Positions 8,359-17,893 of a stretch of 64,000 nt of DNA are shown in pieces; positions within the stretch are counted from its first letter, which is position 1, and each line of letters opens with the position of its first letter. The stretch spans positions 5,968,501-6,032,500 of the forward strand of contig NC_015312.1 in assembly GCF_000196675.2 (NCBI RefSeq), read 5' to 3'. This DNA comes from Pseudonocardia benzenivorans CB1190. Lineage in GTDB: Bacteria > Actinomycetota > Actinomycetes > Mycobacteriales > Pseudonocardiaceae. The position numbers and the translations under genes are program-made. A model generated the notes under the pieces. It saw only the letters and a list, made by a program, of their open reading frames with translations, searched no databases and was not told the origin of the DNA.

Positions 8359-10265
8359 CAGGTCTCTCCCCTGTCGGTGGAGTCGGAGGTGTCCGTGGGC
8401 CGGCGGTCGGGCGGGACCGTGCCGGCGGCGGGGTCGGGAGCGTCCGGGTCGGCAGCGTCCGGCTCAGGGGGTCCCGGGGCGGGGCCGTCCGGGTCGGGGA
8501 CGGCCGCGTCGCGAGCGGCCGGGCCGGTGGCATCGGTGACCGGAGCGTCGGGGTCGGGCGCGTCGGAATCGGGCCCGCCCGAGTCCGGCCCGCTCGAGTC
8601 CGGCCCGCCTGAGTCCGGCCCGCCTGAGTCCGGCGCGGTGCCGAGCAGCTCGGCGCGCAGCCGCTCGAACTCCTCGCCGTAGCCCGCCTGGTCGGTGCGG
8701 GCCAGCCCGCCGAGCCTGACCTCGGTGCGCCCGTCGCCGGCAGGCACCAGCCGCACCCAGAACCGGCGCCGCTTCACCGCGAGCGAGGTCCCGAGGCCGA
8801 GCAGCAGCAGGATGGCGAAGATCAGCACCGACTCCTGGCCGGGGTCGTGGCTGACCTGCAGCGACACCCAGGAGGTGACACTGTCGAACCGGACCTGCGT
8901 GCCGTCGTCGAGCGTGACCGACTGGCCGGGGGTGAGGTTGGCCCGTGCGACCTGCTTGAGCGCGCCGGAGTCCACCTTCGACTGGTCGACGGTGAAGATC
9001 GACTGGCCGCGGCCGTCGTCGAGCCCGAGGTCGCCGCGCATGACGTCGATCGCGACCTCGGGGTTGCGCAGGTCGGGGTAGATCGAGGTGACGACGTCGC
9101 CGCCCGAGCTGGTCGGCGCGAACAGGCCGGTGACCGCCAGTCCGCTGTCCTGCCGCTGCGCCGGGTCGGTCACGCCCGGGCGCTCGAACTTGGTCGCGCC
9201 CTCGGACAGGAACGTCGTCTGGTCGACGGGCCGCCACTGGATGACGCCCGTCCGCTGCTGGCCGTCGGGCCAGGTGACGGTGAACTGCGGCGCGTAGCCG
9301 TGGCCGAGCAGGTAGACACGCGCGCCGTCGAGCCGCAGCGGGTGGTTGACCTGCAGCTCGTAGGGCTTCCAGTTCGACGTGTCGCCCGCCTCGACGTCCT
9401 CGGCGGTCTGGTAGCCGATCTGCGCGCGGTAGGTGTCGGGCTGGCCGTTGGGCAGGTAGTCGGCGGTGAAGTCGTTCACCTGCACGCAGAACGGCGCGAG
9501 CTCCGTCCCGTCGACGCGCAGCCCCGCGCGGAACGAGTCGTAGCCCAGGATCGAGGAGTTGCAGAACTGGTTCCCGCCCGTCAGGACGATGACCTGGCCC
9601 TCGTAGCCGAAGAGCTTGCCGAGCGCGATGCCGACGAGCAGTCCGACGAGGCTGAGGTGGAAGACCAGGTTGCCGGCCTCCCGCAGGTGCCCCTTCTCGG
9701 CCGAGACGGTGCGCACGCCGCCGGTCTCGTCGCGTTCGACGGTGCGCCAGGCCGTGAGCCGGTTGCCCCCGAGCAGGGTCCGGACGCGGGCGAGGACCGC
9801 GTCGGTGTCCTCGTCGACGGTCACCGCGGCGTGGTGCGGCAGCCGGCCGAGGTTGCGCGGGGTGGCGACGGGAGCCGCCCGCAGCGTCCGCAGGAAGTCG
9901 AGGTTGCGCGGCAGCAGGCAGCCGACGAGCGAGATCATCAGCAGCAGGTAGATGGCCGCGAACCACGGCGTCGAGAAGACGTCGAAGAAGCCGAGCCGGT
10001 CGAGCGTCGGCGCGATCGCCGGGTAGTCGGTCTTGTACTGCTCGACGAGCTGCTGGTTGAGCGAGTTCTGCGGCAGCAGGGCACCGGGCAGCGCGGCCAG
10101 CGCCAGCAGGAACAGCAGGATCAGCGCCGTCCGCATGCTGGTGAGGCCGCGCCAGGTGTTGCGCAGGAACGCGAGCACCCGGCGGATCGGCGACTGCCCG
10201 GGCGGCGGTGGGGCACCCTCGGCGACGACGGGGCTCTTCGGCGGAGCGGTGGGCGGGGAGGTCAT
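8358..10265 (-). CDS. resB: Cytochrome c biogenesis protein ResB (Ccs1)
   Basis: A 635-residue partner of CcsB. The N-terminal ~40 residues are Pro-rich and cytoplasmic. Helices begin at MRTALILLFLLALAALPG, and the PQNSL...PWFAAIYLLLMISLVGCLLPR block is typical of ResB. A large periplasmic-side domain and a last helix (VLIFAILLLLGLGTSLAVK) follow. The final ~90 residues are unusual: an Asp/Pro/Gly tail with GPDSG pentapeptide repeats encoded by near-identical 15-bp units at about 8545-8640. The start lies 1 bp after the ccdA stop and the stop overlaps ccsB. The tail is not part of the conserved ResB fold and is probably disordered. Confidence 0.92.
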   Translation of the reverse strand: MTSPPTAPPKSPVVAEGAPPPPGQSPIRRVLAFLRNTWRGLTSMRTALILLFLLALAALPGALLPQNSLNQQLVEQYKTDYPAIAPTLDRLGFFDVFSTPWFAAIYLLLMISLVGCLLPRNLDFLRTLRAAPVATPRNLGRLPHHAAVTVDEDTDAVLARVRTLLGGNRLTAWRTVERDETGGVRTVSAEKGHLREAGNLVFHLSLVGLLVGIALGKLFGYEGQVIVLTGGNQFCNSSILGYDSFRAGLRVDGTELAPFCVQVNDFTADYLPNGQPDTYRAQIGYQTAEDVEAGDTSNWKPYELQVNHPLRLDGARVYLLGHGYAPQFTVTWPDGQQRTGVIQWRPVDQTTFLSEGATKFERPGVTDPAQRQDSGLAVTGLFAPTSSGGDVVTSIYPDLRNPEVAIDVMRGDLGLDDGRGQSIFTVDQSKVDSGALKQVARANLTPGQSVTLDDGTQVRFDSVTSWVSLQVSHDPGQESVLIFAILLLLGLGTSLAVKRRRFWVRLVPAGDGRTEVRLGGLARTDQAGYGEEFERLRAELLGTAPDSGGPDSGGPDSSGPDSGGPDSDAPDPDAPVTDATGPAARDAAVPDPDGPAPGPPEPDAADPDAPDPAAGTVPPDRRPTDTSDSTDRGET

Positions 10266-10266
10266 G

Positions 10267-11040
10267 TCACAACGCCGGGGTGAATCCGGCGACGGCGGTC
10301 TGCAGGCCGACGAGCAGCCCGTTCCACACCCCGCTCAGCAACAGGGCACCCACGACGACGAGCAGCACGCCGCCCGCGATCTGGATGTGCCGGGTGTGCG
10401 CGCGCAACCAGCCCAGCGCCCGCACCGCCCGCGACGCCCCGAGGGCGATCAGCACGAACGGCAGGCCGAGCCCGGCGCAGTAGGCCAGCGTCAGCACGAC
10501 GCCGCGCAGCGAGCCCCCGCCCGTCCCGGCCGCGACGGCGACCACCCCGGCCAGCGTCGGGCCGATGCACGGCACCCAGCCGAGGCCGAAGACCGCCCCG
10601 AGCAGCGGCGCACCCCAGATGCCGGCGCGCGGCACCCAGTGCACGCGGCGCTCGCGCTGCAGGAACGGCACCAGGCCGACGAACGCCAGCCCCATCACGA
10701 TCAGCACGATCCCGCCGATGCGCTGCAGCACGTCCATGTTGCGCACGAGCGCGTCGGACAGCCAGACGACACCGACGAGGATCGCCCCGAACACCACGGT
10801 GAAGCCGGCGACGAACAGCGCCGCGGCCCCGGCGACGCGGAACCGGCCGCGCCGGGCGCCCGCGTCGGCCACGGTGACCGCGGGGGTGTCCGCGCCGACC
10901 AGCCCGGCGAGATACGCGAGATAGCCCGGGACCAGCGGGACGACGCACGGCGAGGCGAAGCTGACCGCGCCCGCGAGCACGGCGACCACCGCTGCGACCA
11001 GCAGCGGTCCCGATATCGCGAGGGTGGTCGACGCGTCCAT
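10267..11040 (-). CDS. ccdA: Thiol-disulfide transporter CcdA
   Basis: A 257-residue protein with six hydrophobic segments that passes reducing power across the membrane to ResA-type thioredoxins. Two single-cysteine motifs face each other as in the family: SFASPCVVPLVPGYLAYL (N-terminal) and GWVPCIGPTLAGV (middle). The start is the ATG at 11040; a GTG directly before it is an alternative. It lies 80 nt downstream of resA and 1 nt upstream of resB, within the cytochrome c maturation operon. Confidence 0.92.
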   Translation of the reverse strand: MDASTTLAISGPLLVAAVVAVLAGAVSFASPCVVPLVPGYLAYLAGLVGADTPAVTVADAGARRGRFRVAGAAALFVAGFTVVFGAILVGVVWLSDALVRNMDVLQRIGGIVLIVMGLAFVGLVPFLQRERRVHWVPRAGIWGAPLLGAVFGLGWVPCIGPTLAGVVAVAAGTGGGSLRGVVLTLAYCAGLGLPFVLIALGASRAVRALGWLRAHTRHIQIAGGVLLVVVGALLLSGVWNGLLVGLQTAVAGFTPAL

Positions 11041-11123
11041 CACCGATCAGGGTAGGTCTGCGGGTGCGGCGGCCCCGCACCGGGTTCTACAGCGTGTAGT
11101 GCGTCGCGCACCGAGCTCGTCGC

Positions 11124-11717
11124 TCACGGCGCCGGTTCCTCCGCGACGCGCTGGACCTGGGAGATCAGGTCGCTGGGCCGGATCGTCGTCAGGTAGACCG
11201 CGGCGACGCGGTGCTGGCGGTCGAGCACGATCGTCGACGGCACCGTGTTGCGCGGGTAGCCCGACAGCGCGGCGAGCACCCGGCCCGGCGGGTCGAAGAT
11301 CGACTCGTACGTCAGGCCGCGGTCCTTGACGAAGTCCGTGGCCGCCGCGCGGTCGTCGCGCACGTCGATGCCGAGCAGCGCGACACCCTGCGCCTGCGTC
11401 TGGTCGAGCACGAACTCCAGGTCGGACGCCTCCGCCCGGCACGGGCCGCACCACGAACCCCAGATGTTGACGACGAGCACCTTGCCCGCGTAGTCCTCCG
11501 TGCCGACGTCGGTGCCGGGCCGCAGCAGGCTGTCCCCCGTCAGCGCCGGCAGCTTCGCGCGTGAGGACGGCGGGTCGTAGAGGATCGTCGTCTTCCCCCC
11601 GGGGGCGACGAACTGGAACTCCTGCCCGGTCTCGACGGCGTCCTTGCCCGTCGTCGCGCAGGCGGCGACCAGCAGCACCGCGGCGAGCGCGGCGAGCGCC
11701 GGGAGCAGCCGTCTCAT
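11124..11717 (-). CDS. resA: Lipid-anchored thioredoxin-like protein ResA/TlpA
   Basis: A 197-residue lipoprotein with a signal peptide ending in the lipobox VAAC (Cys20). The thioredoxin fold follows, with active-site WCGPC (Cys90, Cys93) after the beta strand VLVVNIWGS and the cis-proline segment TVPSTIVLD. It keeps apocytochrome c thiols reduced, receiving electrons from CcdA, which is encoded next. The ATG overlaps the stop of the preceding phosphatase gene by 4 nt (ATGA). A longer upstream frame runs antisense-like and Arg-rich and was rejected. Confidence 0.92.
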   Translation of the reverse strand: MRRLLPALAALAAVLLVAACATTGKDAVETGQEFQFVAPGGKTTILYDPPSSRAKLPALTGDSLLRPGTDVGTEDYAGKVLVVNIWGSWCGPCRAEASDLEFVLDQTQAQGVALLGIDVRDDRAAATDFVKDRGLTYESIFDPPGRVLAALSGYPRNTVPSTIVLDRQHRVAAVYLTTIRPSDLISQVQRVAEEPAP

Positions 11718-12346
11718 GCCCCGGTCACCCTCGGGTCGCCGGCGCCCGCGGGTTCGCGGTAGCGCAGGCCGGTGAGCTCCTGGTCGGTGAACTCCAGCGT
11801 CGTCAACGAGGCGAGGGCGCACTGGCGGCGCCGCGGGTCGTGCCAGAGCCGCTGCCCGAGCAGGTAGCGGCGCAGCGTCCAGATGGGCAGCTGGTGGGAC
11901 ACGCACACGGCCTCGTGGCCCGCGGCGAGCTCGCGGGCGCGGTGCGCGGCGGCCAGCATCCGATGGGCGATCCGCAGGTACGGCTCACCCCACGACGGCG
12001 TGAACGGGTCGCGCATCAACGGCCAGTTCGCGGGCCGCCTGAGCGCACCGTCGCCGACCCCGAAGCGGGTGCCTTCGAACCTGTTGTCCGCCTCGATGAG
12101 CCGGTCCTCGGTGACGATGTCGACCCCGTGCGCGGCGGCGATCGGCGTCGCCGTCTCCTGCGCCCGCTGCAGCGGCGACGCCACGACGGCCACGACGTCG
12201 TTGTCCACCAACGACTTCGCGACGGTCTCGGCCTGCGCCCTACCGCGCTCGGAGAGGTGGAAGCCGGGCAGCCTGCCGTAGAGGATGCCGTCGGGGTTGT
12301 GCACCTCGCCGTGGCGCAGCAGGTGCACGAGCGTCCGGGTGCTCAC
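11714..12346 (-). CDS. Histidine phosphatase family protein
   Basis: A 210-residue phosphoglycerate-mutase-like phosphatase. The phosphohistidine motif [10 protein letters not shown] is at residues 9-18, [10 protein letters not shown] (57-66) is the arginine-bearing second block, and VCVSHQLP (~148-154) supplies the second catalytic histidine. The substrate is unknown. The gene lies between hemL and resA with 4-nt overlaps on both sides (GTGA and ATGA), so it is made together with heme and cytochrome c enzymes. A homologue in the same position is known in mycobacteria (Rv0525, from memory). Confidence 0.88.
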   Translation of the reverse strand: MSTRTLVHLLRHGEVHNPDGILYGRLPGFHLSERGRAQAETVAKSLVDNDVVAVVASPLQRAQETATPIAAAHGVDIVTEDRLIEADNRFEGTRFGVGDGALRRPANWPLMRDPFTPSWGEPYLRIAHRMLAAAHRARELAAGHEAVCVSHQLPIWTLRRYLLGQRLWHDPRRRQCALASLTTLEFTDQELTGLRYREPAGAGDPRVTGA

Positions 12347-13674
12347 GAGGCGGGGGTCGCCGCCGCGGCGGCCGCGGCGGCCGCGGGCAGGGCGTCGGCC
12401 ACCACGGAGAACGCGTCGTCGTCCAGGGCCGCGGAGACGAACCAGGCCTCGAACGCGCTCGGTGGCGCGTAGACACCGCGGTCGAGCAGCGCGTGGAAGA
12501 ACGCCGGGAAGCGGAACGTCTCGGCGGCGCGCGCGCCCGCGTAGTCGACGACCTCGTCGGCGGTGAAGAACACCGACAGCAGGTTGCCCGCGTACTGCAC
12601 GCGATGTGCGACGCCGGCGGTGGTGAGGGCGTCGCCGATCAGCCCACCGAGCCTGCGCGAGTTCGCGTCCAGCGCCGCGTACACCGAGGCGTCGGCCGCC
12701 CGCAGCGTCGCCAGACCCGCGGCGACGGCCACGGGGTTCCCCGACAGCGTCCCCGCCTGGTAGACCGGCCCGGCCGGCGCCAGGTACGACATGTGCTCGC
12801 GCGAGCCCCCGAACGCCGCCGCCGGCAGCCCGCCCGACATCACCTTGCCGAACGTGTAGAGGTCGCCCGCGACACCGTCGAGGCCGTACCAGCCCGCGGC
12901 GCTGACCCGGAAGCCCGTCATGACCTCGTCCATGACGAGCAGGGCGCCGTGCTCGCGGGTGATCTCGCGCAGCCCGGCGTTGAAGCCCGGAACCGGCGCG
13001 ACCGCACCCATGTTGCCCGCCGCGGCCTCGGTGATGACGCACGCGATCTCGGGCCCGCGGGCGGCGAACACCGCCCGGACGGCCTCGATGTCGTTGTAGG
13101 GCAGGACGATCGTGTCGGCCGCCGACGCCCCCGTGACGCCGGGGCTGGTCGGCAGGCCGAACGTCGCGACACCCGAGCCCGCCTCGGCGAGCAGCGCGTC
13201 GACGTGGCCGTGGTAGCACCCCGCGAACTTCACGACGACGCTGCGCCCGGTGATCCCGCGGGCCAGCCGGATTGCGCTCATCGTGGCCTCGGTGCCGGAG
13301 TTGACCAGCCGGACCTGCTCGACGGGCGCGACGCGGCCCAGGATCTCCTCGGCGAGCTCGACCTCGCCCGGCGTCGGCGCGCCGAACGACAGCCCGTGCG
13401 TGGCGGCGGCCTGCACGGCCTCGACGACCGCCGGGTGCGCGTGCCCCAGGACCATCGGGCCCCACGAGCAGACGAGGTCGACGTAGCGGGCGCCGTCGGC
13501 GTCGGTCAGCCACGGCCCCTGCGCGGAGACCATGAACCGCGGCGTGCCGCCCACCGCGCTGAACGCGCGCACCGGCGAGTTGACCCCACCGGGGATGGCC
13601 GCTCCCGCCCGCTCGAACAGCCGGGACGAGACCTGCGGGACCTTGGACACGACGCGCGTCGACGGCGAGCTCAC
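12343..13674 (-). CDS. hemL: Glutamate-1-semialdehyde 2,1-aminomutase HemL
   Basis: A 443-residue, PLP-dependent class III aminotransferase that turns glutamate-1-semialdehyde into 5-aminolevulinate, the second step of the C5 heme route begun by HemA (encoded at 20.4-21.8 kb). Diagnostic blocks are [12 protein letters not shown] (27-38), [15 protein letters not shown] (125-139), [10 protein letters not shown] (248-257) and TFGKVMSGG with the PLP lysine at ~277. The GTG start fits the family N-terminus. It is the first gene of the operon running to ccsB, so an early heme enzyme is co-transcribed with cytochrome c maturation. Confidence 0.95.
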   Translation of the reverse strand: MSSPSTRVVSKVPQVSSRLFERAGAAIPGGVNSPVRAFSAVGGTPRFMVSAQGPWLTDADGARYVDLVCSWGPMVLGHAHPAVVEAVQAAATHGLSFGAPTPGEVELAEEILGRVAPVEQVRLVNSGTEATMSAIRLARGITGRSVVVKFAGCYHGHVDALLAEAGSGVATFGLPTSPGVTGASAADTIVLPYNDIEAVRAVFAARGPEIACVITEAAAGNMGAVAPVPGFNAGLREITREHGALLVMDEVMTGFRVSAAGWYGLDGVAGDLYTFGKVMSGGLPAAAFGGSREHMSYLAPAGPVYQAGTLSGNPVAVAAGLATLRAADASVYAALDANSRRLGGLIGDALTTAGVAHRVQYAGNLLSVFFTADEVVDYAGARAAETFRFPAFFHALLDRGVYAPPSAFEAWFVSAALDDDAFSVVADALPAAAAAAAAATPAS

Positions 13675-13776
13675 GGCCTCCAGTCTGGCAGCCGCCCTGG
13701 TGAGGTGACGGTGGGGTCCGGTGGTGACGTGGCGCTCAGCGCCGCCCGCGTCGGCCGGGACGGACGGAACGCCGGT

Positions 13777-14913
13777 TCAGCGCCGCCTGGAGCGGAACCA
13801 GGTCGAGGCCCCGCCCGCGTACAGCAGGATGACGCCGACGATCGCGAGCACGAGGGGGCCCACCCCGATCGCGAGACCGAGCGGGTCGACGGTCAGGTCG
13901 AGGGTGACGTCCCGCTGGCCGGCCAAGATGAAGGGAGCGGCGACGCCCCCCGCGATCAGCAGCGTGTAGAGCACGACGAACACCGTCACCGTGACCCGGC
14001 CGCCGTTGCGGCCCATGAACGCCGCGATCGACAGCGCGATGTGCAGGACGGCGAACGCGATCAGGACGACGCCCGCGATCAGGGCGATCTGGGTGAGGTT
14101 GATGTTGGCCTGCTGCAGTTTGGCGAGGTCGTCGGTCGAGATCCGGGACGTGAGCTGGTTGCTGGCGAGCGCGATGACGACCCCGTACGCGAGGTAGGGC
14201 AGGGCGCTGATGACCAGCAGGATCATGCCGACCCACACACCGGCCGGGCGGGCGACGGGCGCCGCCGCACCCCCGCTCGGTCCGCTGCCACCGTCGGCGT
14301 AGGGGTTGTAGACGTTGTAGGCGGGCGCGCCCCCGTACTGGTTGGCCCCGTACTGGTTGGCCCCGTAGGGGTCGGGCTGCTGCCCGTACTGCGGCTGTTC
14401 GTACTGCTGGCCGTACTGGGGCTGGCCGTACTGGGGCTGGCCGTACTGAGGCTGGCCGTACTGGGGCTGGCCGTACTGGGGCTGGCCGGAAGGGGCGCCG
14501 TACTGCTCGCCGCCGTAGGTCGGGCCCGGCGCGGGACGGTCGTCGTCGGCACGCCCGTGCCGACCGCCCTGCTGCTCGTACCCCTGCTGTCCGTACCCCT
14601 GCTGCCCGTACTGCTGCGCCCCGTACTGCTGGGCTCCGTACTGCTGGGCTCCGTACTGCTGGCCCCCGTACTGCTGCTGCGGGGGCTGCTCCTGCTGCGG
14701 CTGCGGGTACGCGCTGCCCTCGTACGGGTTCGCCGCGGCCGCCGGGGGCTGCCACTGCGGGGTGCTCCCCGCCTCGTGCGCACCCTGGTCCGACGCCGGA
14801 GCGCCGGTGTCCCCGCCGCCGTCCGGCTGCTCGCGCTGACGCTGGTAGCTGCCCGGGAGGTAGCCCGTCGGCTTGTCCTCCCCGCGGTCCGAGGGACCCG
14901 ACGGTGTGCTCAC
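13777..14913 (-). CDS. Membrane protein with Tyr/Gln/Gly repeat tail
   Basis: About 378 residues. The first half is hydrophilic and repetitive: QQYGA-type pentapeptides (residues ~85-115) and GQPQY pentapeptides (~145-175), then short NQYGA repeats. The second half has four hydrophobic helices ([73 protein letters not shown]) with a polar loop between the first two. The family was not recognised. The repeats are encoded by near-identical 15-bp units (about 14395-14490 and 14580-14680). The GTG at 14913 behind GGTGGG is preferred; a GTG at 14922 is possible. It shares its tail style with the next two genes upstream. Confidence 0.7.
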   Translation of the reverse strand: MSTPSGPSDRGEDKPTGYLPGSYQRQREQPDGGGDTGAPASDQGAHEAGSTPQWQPPAAAANPYEGSAYPQPQQEQPPQQQYGGQQYGAQQYGAQQYGAQQYGQQGYGQQGYEQQGGRHGRADDDRPAPGPTYGGEQYGAPSGQPQYGQPQYGQPQYGQPQYGQPQYGQQYEQPQYGQQPDPYGANQYGANQYGGAPAYNVYNPYADGGSGPSGGAAAPVARPAGVWVGMILLVISALPYLAYGVVIALASNQLTSRISTDDLAKLQQANINLTQIALIAGVVLIAFAVLHIALSIAAFMGRNGGRVTVTVFVVLYTLLIAGGVAAPFILAGQRDVTLDLTVDPLGLAIGVGPLVLAIVGVILLYAGGASTWFRSRRR

Positions 14914-14957
14914 GGCGCCCACCGTAGGGCGGCCTGCGAACGGCTGTCCACGAACCG

Positions 14958-15016
14958 GACGCCCGGGACGTCGCCCGGGCGTCGCGGACCATGGGCGTCG
15001 ATCCGGCAGGATCGAC
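14958..15016. terminator. Two hairpins after the DUF4282 gene
   Basis: GTCGATCC/GGATCGAC (14997-15016, 4-nt loop) lies 11 nt past the DUF4282 stop. GACGCCCGGG/CCCGGGCGTC (14958-14983, 6-nt loop) follows. Both stems are perfect. Together they probably end the minus-strand transcript. Confidence 0.65.
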
Positions 15017-15027
15017 GTCTCCGCACG

Positions 15028-15537
15028 TCAGCGGCGGTGATGGATGTCCTCCGACATGCGTACGACCGCATAGAAGAACTCCAGCGTCACCCTGAAGAGG
15101 ATGAGGTAGAACAGCGCGACCACAGCGCCGACGACGATCGCCACGATGCCGGCGACAGCGCTGTTGAGGAACCCGCTGACGATCGCCGCCAGCCAGCCGA
15201 GCGCGATCACGACGATGCCGATGATGTAGAGCACCTTCACCACGACGGGCGTCGCGAAGTAGTTGAACTCGACGTCGAACAGCGCGCCGAGGAAGTTCTT
15301 GCCCGGGGGCATCTGGCCGCTCGGGCCACCCCCGACGCCGCCGGGCCCGCCGTATCCGGGCGGCGGAGCGCCGTACCCGGGCGGCGGACCGGCGGGGGCG
15401 CCGGCGGGCGGGCCGTAGCCGGGTGGAGGCTGCTGGGCCTGCCAGCCGGCGTTGTACTCGGTGGGCTGGTCCTGCCAGCCGCCCCCGGGCTGCTGCTGCC
15501 CGCCCTGGTTCTCGGACGATCCTGGGTCCTGGCTCAT
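15028..15537 (-). CDS. DUF4282 membrane protein with Pro/Gly/Tyr-rich tail
   Basis: A 169-residue protein. Residues 1-75 are Gln/Pro/Gly/Tyr-rich (PPPGYG repeats). Residues ~80-165 match DUF4282: FLGALFDVEFNYFATPVVVKVLYIIG, two hydrophobic helices and a conserved end LFRVTLEFFYAVVRMSEDI. The function of DUF4282 is unknown. The gene stands alone on the minus strand, between its own terminators and the downstream repeat-tail gene. The ATG is the only good start. Confidence 0.85.
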   Translation of the reverse strand: MSQDPGSSENQGGQQQPGGGWQDQPTEYNAGWQAQQPPPGYGPPAGAPAGPPPGYGAPPPGYGGPGGVGGGPSGQMPPGKNFLGALFDVEFNYFATPVVVKVLYIIGIVVIALGWLAAIVSGFLNSAVAGIVAIVVGAVVALFYLILFRVTLEFFYAVVRMSEDIHHRR

Positions 15538-15655
15538 CTCGCTCCCATCGCGGAGGGTGCCGGTCGGGGCGAATCATGCCGGGAAATCGTGACGGCGGTC
15601 TCGTTCTGCACCCTGATCGTGTCGTGGCGCGTGCTCGCCGCCCTCGCCGACGAGA

Positions 15656-15688
15656 CCGCCCCGGCACCGTCGAGAGGTGCCGGGGCGG
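15656..15688. terminator. Hairpin terminator after the RDD-family gene
   Basis: CCGCCCCGGCACC (15656-15668) pairs perfectly with GGTGCCGGGGCGG (15676-15688) around a 7-nt loop, 21 nt past the stop of the minus-strand RDD gene. Confidence 0.8.
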
Positions 15689-15708
15689 CGGGCGGAGCGT
15701 GCCGGGGA

Positions 15709-16530
15709 TCAGCCGGACTTGATGACGATCGTCTTGGCCCACTGGTCGTGCAGCGCGCGGCGCAGCGGCTGGTCGGTGATCACGAAGATGCCGTCGATCA
15801 GGCTGAAGATGCCGACGATCAAGCCGATGAGGCCGAACCCGAAGACGCTGACGAAGGCCAGCAGGCCGACGATCCCGAACACACCCGGATAGATCAGCGA
15901 ACGCTTGAGCAGCGTCGCGGTGTCCGGCTTACTGCCGTCCGGCGCGACCACCCGCATCTTCATGACCATCTTCCCGACGGTCTGGCCATTGCGGGAGTGC
16001 ATCAGGAAGTCGTAGGCGGCGTACAGCAGGCCACCGATGACCCAGGTCAGCACGGCGGCGATGATGAAGCCGCTGCCACTGGTGTACGTGCCGCTGGCGA
16101 TGTCGAACGAGACACTCGAGACGAAGATCGCCGCCAGGATGAAGCTCAGAATCCAGTAGATGACCATGTAGAGGACGCCGTCGATGATCCGGCCGACCCA
16201 GCGCTCCCACCACTCCGGGATCGGACCCGGTGCGCCCGGCGGGACGGGCTTGGGCGCCACGCCGTAACCCGGTTGGCCGTACGGCTGCTGCCCGTAACCG
16301 GGCTGTCCGTACGGCTGCTGGCCGTAACCCGGCTGGCCGTAGGGCTGCTGCGGGTAGCCCTGTTGCTGGTAGGGCTGCTGCTGGTAACCGGGCGGCGGGT
16401 AGCCGGGCTGCTGCTGCCCGTAGCCGGGCGGCGGCGGATAGCCACCCTGCTGGGGAGCCCCCTGACCAGGGGGCGGACCGTAGCCCGGCGCGGGCTGACC
16501 CTGCCACTGAGGGTCGGAGGGTGACGTCAT
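15709..16530 (-). CDS. RDD-family membrane protein with Gln/Pro/Tyr/Gly tail
   Basis: A 273-residue protein. Residues 1-95 are a repetitive [10 protein letters not shown]-type tail. Residues ~100-270 form an RDD domain: [20 protein letters not shown] (Arg and Asp of the name in the first helix), [25 protein letters not shown], then further helices and [21 protein letters not shown] proteins are membrane proteins of mostly unknown role; some have been linked to ion exchange. This is the third neighbouring gene with a Tyr-rich tail. The start is ATG. Confidence 0.85.
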   Translation of the reverse strand: MTSPSDPQWQGQPAPGYGPPPGQGAPQQGGYPPPPGYGQQQPGYPPPGYQQQPYQQQGYPQQPYGQPGYGQQPYGQPGYGQQPYGQPGYGVAPKPVPPGAPGPIPEWWERWVGRIIDGVLYMVIYWILSFILAAIFVSSVSFDIASGTYTSGSGFIIAAVLTWVIGGLLYAAYDFLMHSRNGQTVGKMVMKMRVVAPDGSKPDTATLLKRSLIYPGVFGIVGLLAFVSVFGFGLIGLIVGIFSLIDGIFVITDQPLRRALHDQWAKTIVIKSG

Positions 16531-16595
16531 GCGCCGAAAGGTATGCAGGCGTCCGATGCGTGTCCAGATGCCTGCACGAACCGTGACGTCGAGCG

Positions 16596-17576
16596 TTAAC
16601 GTTCACCCAGTCGAGCGGCGATTTCGACGGCCCAGTACGTCACGACGACGTCGGCGCCCGCTCGCCGGATCCCGGTGACCGTCTCGACGACGGCCCGCTC
16701 CCGGTCGATCCAGCCGTTGGCCGCGGCCGCCTCGATCATCGCGTACTCGCCCGACACCTGGTAGGCGGCGACGGGCACGTCGGCGACGTCGGCGACCGAC
16801 CGCAGCACGTCGAGGTAGGCCATGGCGGGCTTGACCATCACCATGTCGGCGCCCTCCTCGAGGTCGAGCGCGAGCTCACGCAGCGCCTCGCGGAGGTTGG
16901 CGTTGTCCTGTTGGTAGGTCTTCCGATCGCCCTGCAGCTGGGACTCGACCGCGTCGCGGAACGGCCCGTAGAACGCCGAGGCGTACTTCGCGGTGTAGGC
17001 GAGGATTCCGGTGTCCTCGTGGCCGGCACCGTCGAGCGCCTCGCGCAGCACCCCGACCTGGCCGTCCATCATCCCGCTGGGCCCGAGCAGGTCGGCGCCC
17101 GCTGCCGCCTGGGCGACACCCATCTCCGCGTAGACGGCGAGCGTCGCGTCGTTGTCGACCCGCCCGCGCTCGTCGAGGACCCCGCAGTGGCCGTGGTCGG
17201 TGAACTCGTCGAGACAGGTGTCGGCGATCAGCACGGTGGCGTCGCCGATCTCGGCCTTGACGTCGCGCAGCGCCACGTTGAGCACGCCGTTCGGGTCGAC
17301 GCCGCCGGTGCCGCGCGCGTCGCGGACCTCCGGGACGCCGAAGAGCATCAGGCCCCCGATCCCCGCCTCCACCGCCTCGACGGCCGCCTTGCGCAGCGAC
17401 TCCCGCGTGTGCTGGACGACGCCGGGCATCGAGCTGATCGGGATCGGCTCGGTGGCGCCCTCCCGGACGAACATCGGCAGCACCATGTGGCGCGGGGCGA
17501 GGTCGGTCTCGGCGACGAGCCGGCGCATCGCGGGGGTGGTGCGGAGCCGGCGGGGGCGCTGCGCGGGGAAGGCCAT
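16596..17576 (-). CDS. hemB: Delta-aminolevulinic acid dehydratase (porphobilinogen synthase) HemB
   Basis: A 326-residue enzyme that condenses two 5-aminolevulinate molecules to porphobilinogen in the cytosol. The catalytic lysines lie in [15 protein letters not shown] (Lys ~197) and [12 protein letters not shown] (Lys ~249). The metal-site segment [16 protein letters not shown] is at ~119-134, and NLREAL and [10 protein letters not shown] blocks are present. It lies 317 bp downstream of hemD, beyond a likely terminator, so it may have its own promoter, unlike the tightly packed rex-hemACD genes. Confidence 0.95.
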   Translation of the reverse strand: MAFPAQRPRRLRTTPAMRRLVAETDLAPRHMVLPMFVREGATEPIPISSMPGVVQHTRESLRKAAVEAVEAGIGGLMLFGVPEVRDARGTGGVDPNGVLNVALRDVKAEIGDATVLIADTCLDEFTDHGHCGVLDERGRVDNDATLAVYAEMGVAQAAAGADLLGPSGMMDGQVGVLREALDGAGHEDTGILAYTAKYASAFYGPFRDAVESQLQGDRKTYQQDNANLREALRELALDLEEGADMVMVKPAMAYLDVLRSVADVADVPVAAYQVSGEYAMIEAAAANGWIDRERAVVETVTGIRRAGADVVVTYWAVEIAARLGER

Positions 17577-17663
17577 GGCCCGAGCCTACGACCGTGGGGA
17601 ACCCACCCCGCCGACGCCCGCCGACGCCCCCCGAATGCCGCGACCCGCTCCCGCGCGGACGAG

Positions 17664-17725
17664 ATCCGCGCGCAACCTCACTGCTGCAGAATGCGCGCGG
17701 AGCAGCGCTGTGGTTGCGCGCGGAT
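17664..17725. repeat. Large palindrome between hemD and hemB, related to the 62-bp repeat
   Basis: ATCCGCGCGCAACC (17664-17677) pairs perfectly with GGTTGCGCGCGGAT (17712-17725). The inner arms continue with GCTGC/GCAGC pairing and a few mismatches. The left arm and the following TCACTGCT match the start of the 62-bp repeat units at 36.05-36.3 kb. It is probably a solo, diverged member of that family and may act as a terminator. Confidence 0.7.
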
Positions 17726-17755
17726 GTGTGGGCGGGCCCGCAGGAGCGCCGGCAC

Positions 17756-17829
17756 GGAGCAGCGACTCGGGCAGGAGCGGGAGCACCGGCAGGGAGCAGC
17801 GACTCCCGCAGGAGCAGGAACGTCGGGAG
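17756..17829. repeat. Two-copy 37-bp direct repeat upstream of hemB
   Basis: GGAGCAGCGACTC begins at 17756 and again at 17793. Each is followed by a similar GCAGGAGC-rich stretch, giving two imperfect 37-bp units. It lies in the 317-bp hemD-hemB gap, which contains no supported gene. Confidence 0.6.
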
Positions 17830-17840
17830 GGCCGGGACGC

Positions 17841-17879
17841 CGACGGGCGGCGACCCCGCGAGGGAGCCGCCGCCCGTCG
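17841..17879. terminator. Hairpin terminator after hemD
   Basis: CGACGGGCGGC (17841-17851) pairs with GCCGCCCGTCG (17869-17879), 14 nt past the hemD stop on the minus strand. The stem is perfect, with a 17-nt loop. It probably separates rex-hemACD from hemB. Confidence 0.65.
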
Positions 17880-17893
17880 AGGACGTACGCGGG

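Noticed and set aside
12493-16524. 1343-codon plus-strand frame
   Set aside because: It runs antisense to hemL, two membrane proteins and the RDD gene and shows only low-complexity shadow sequence.
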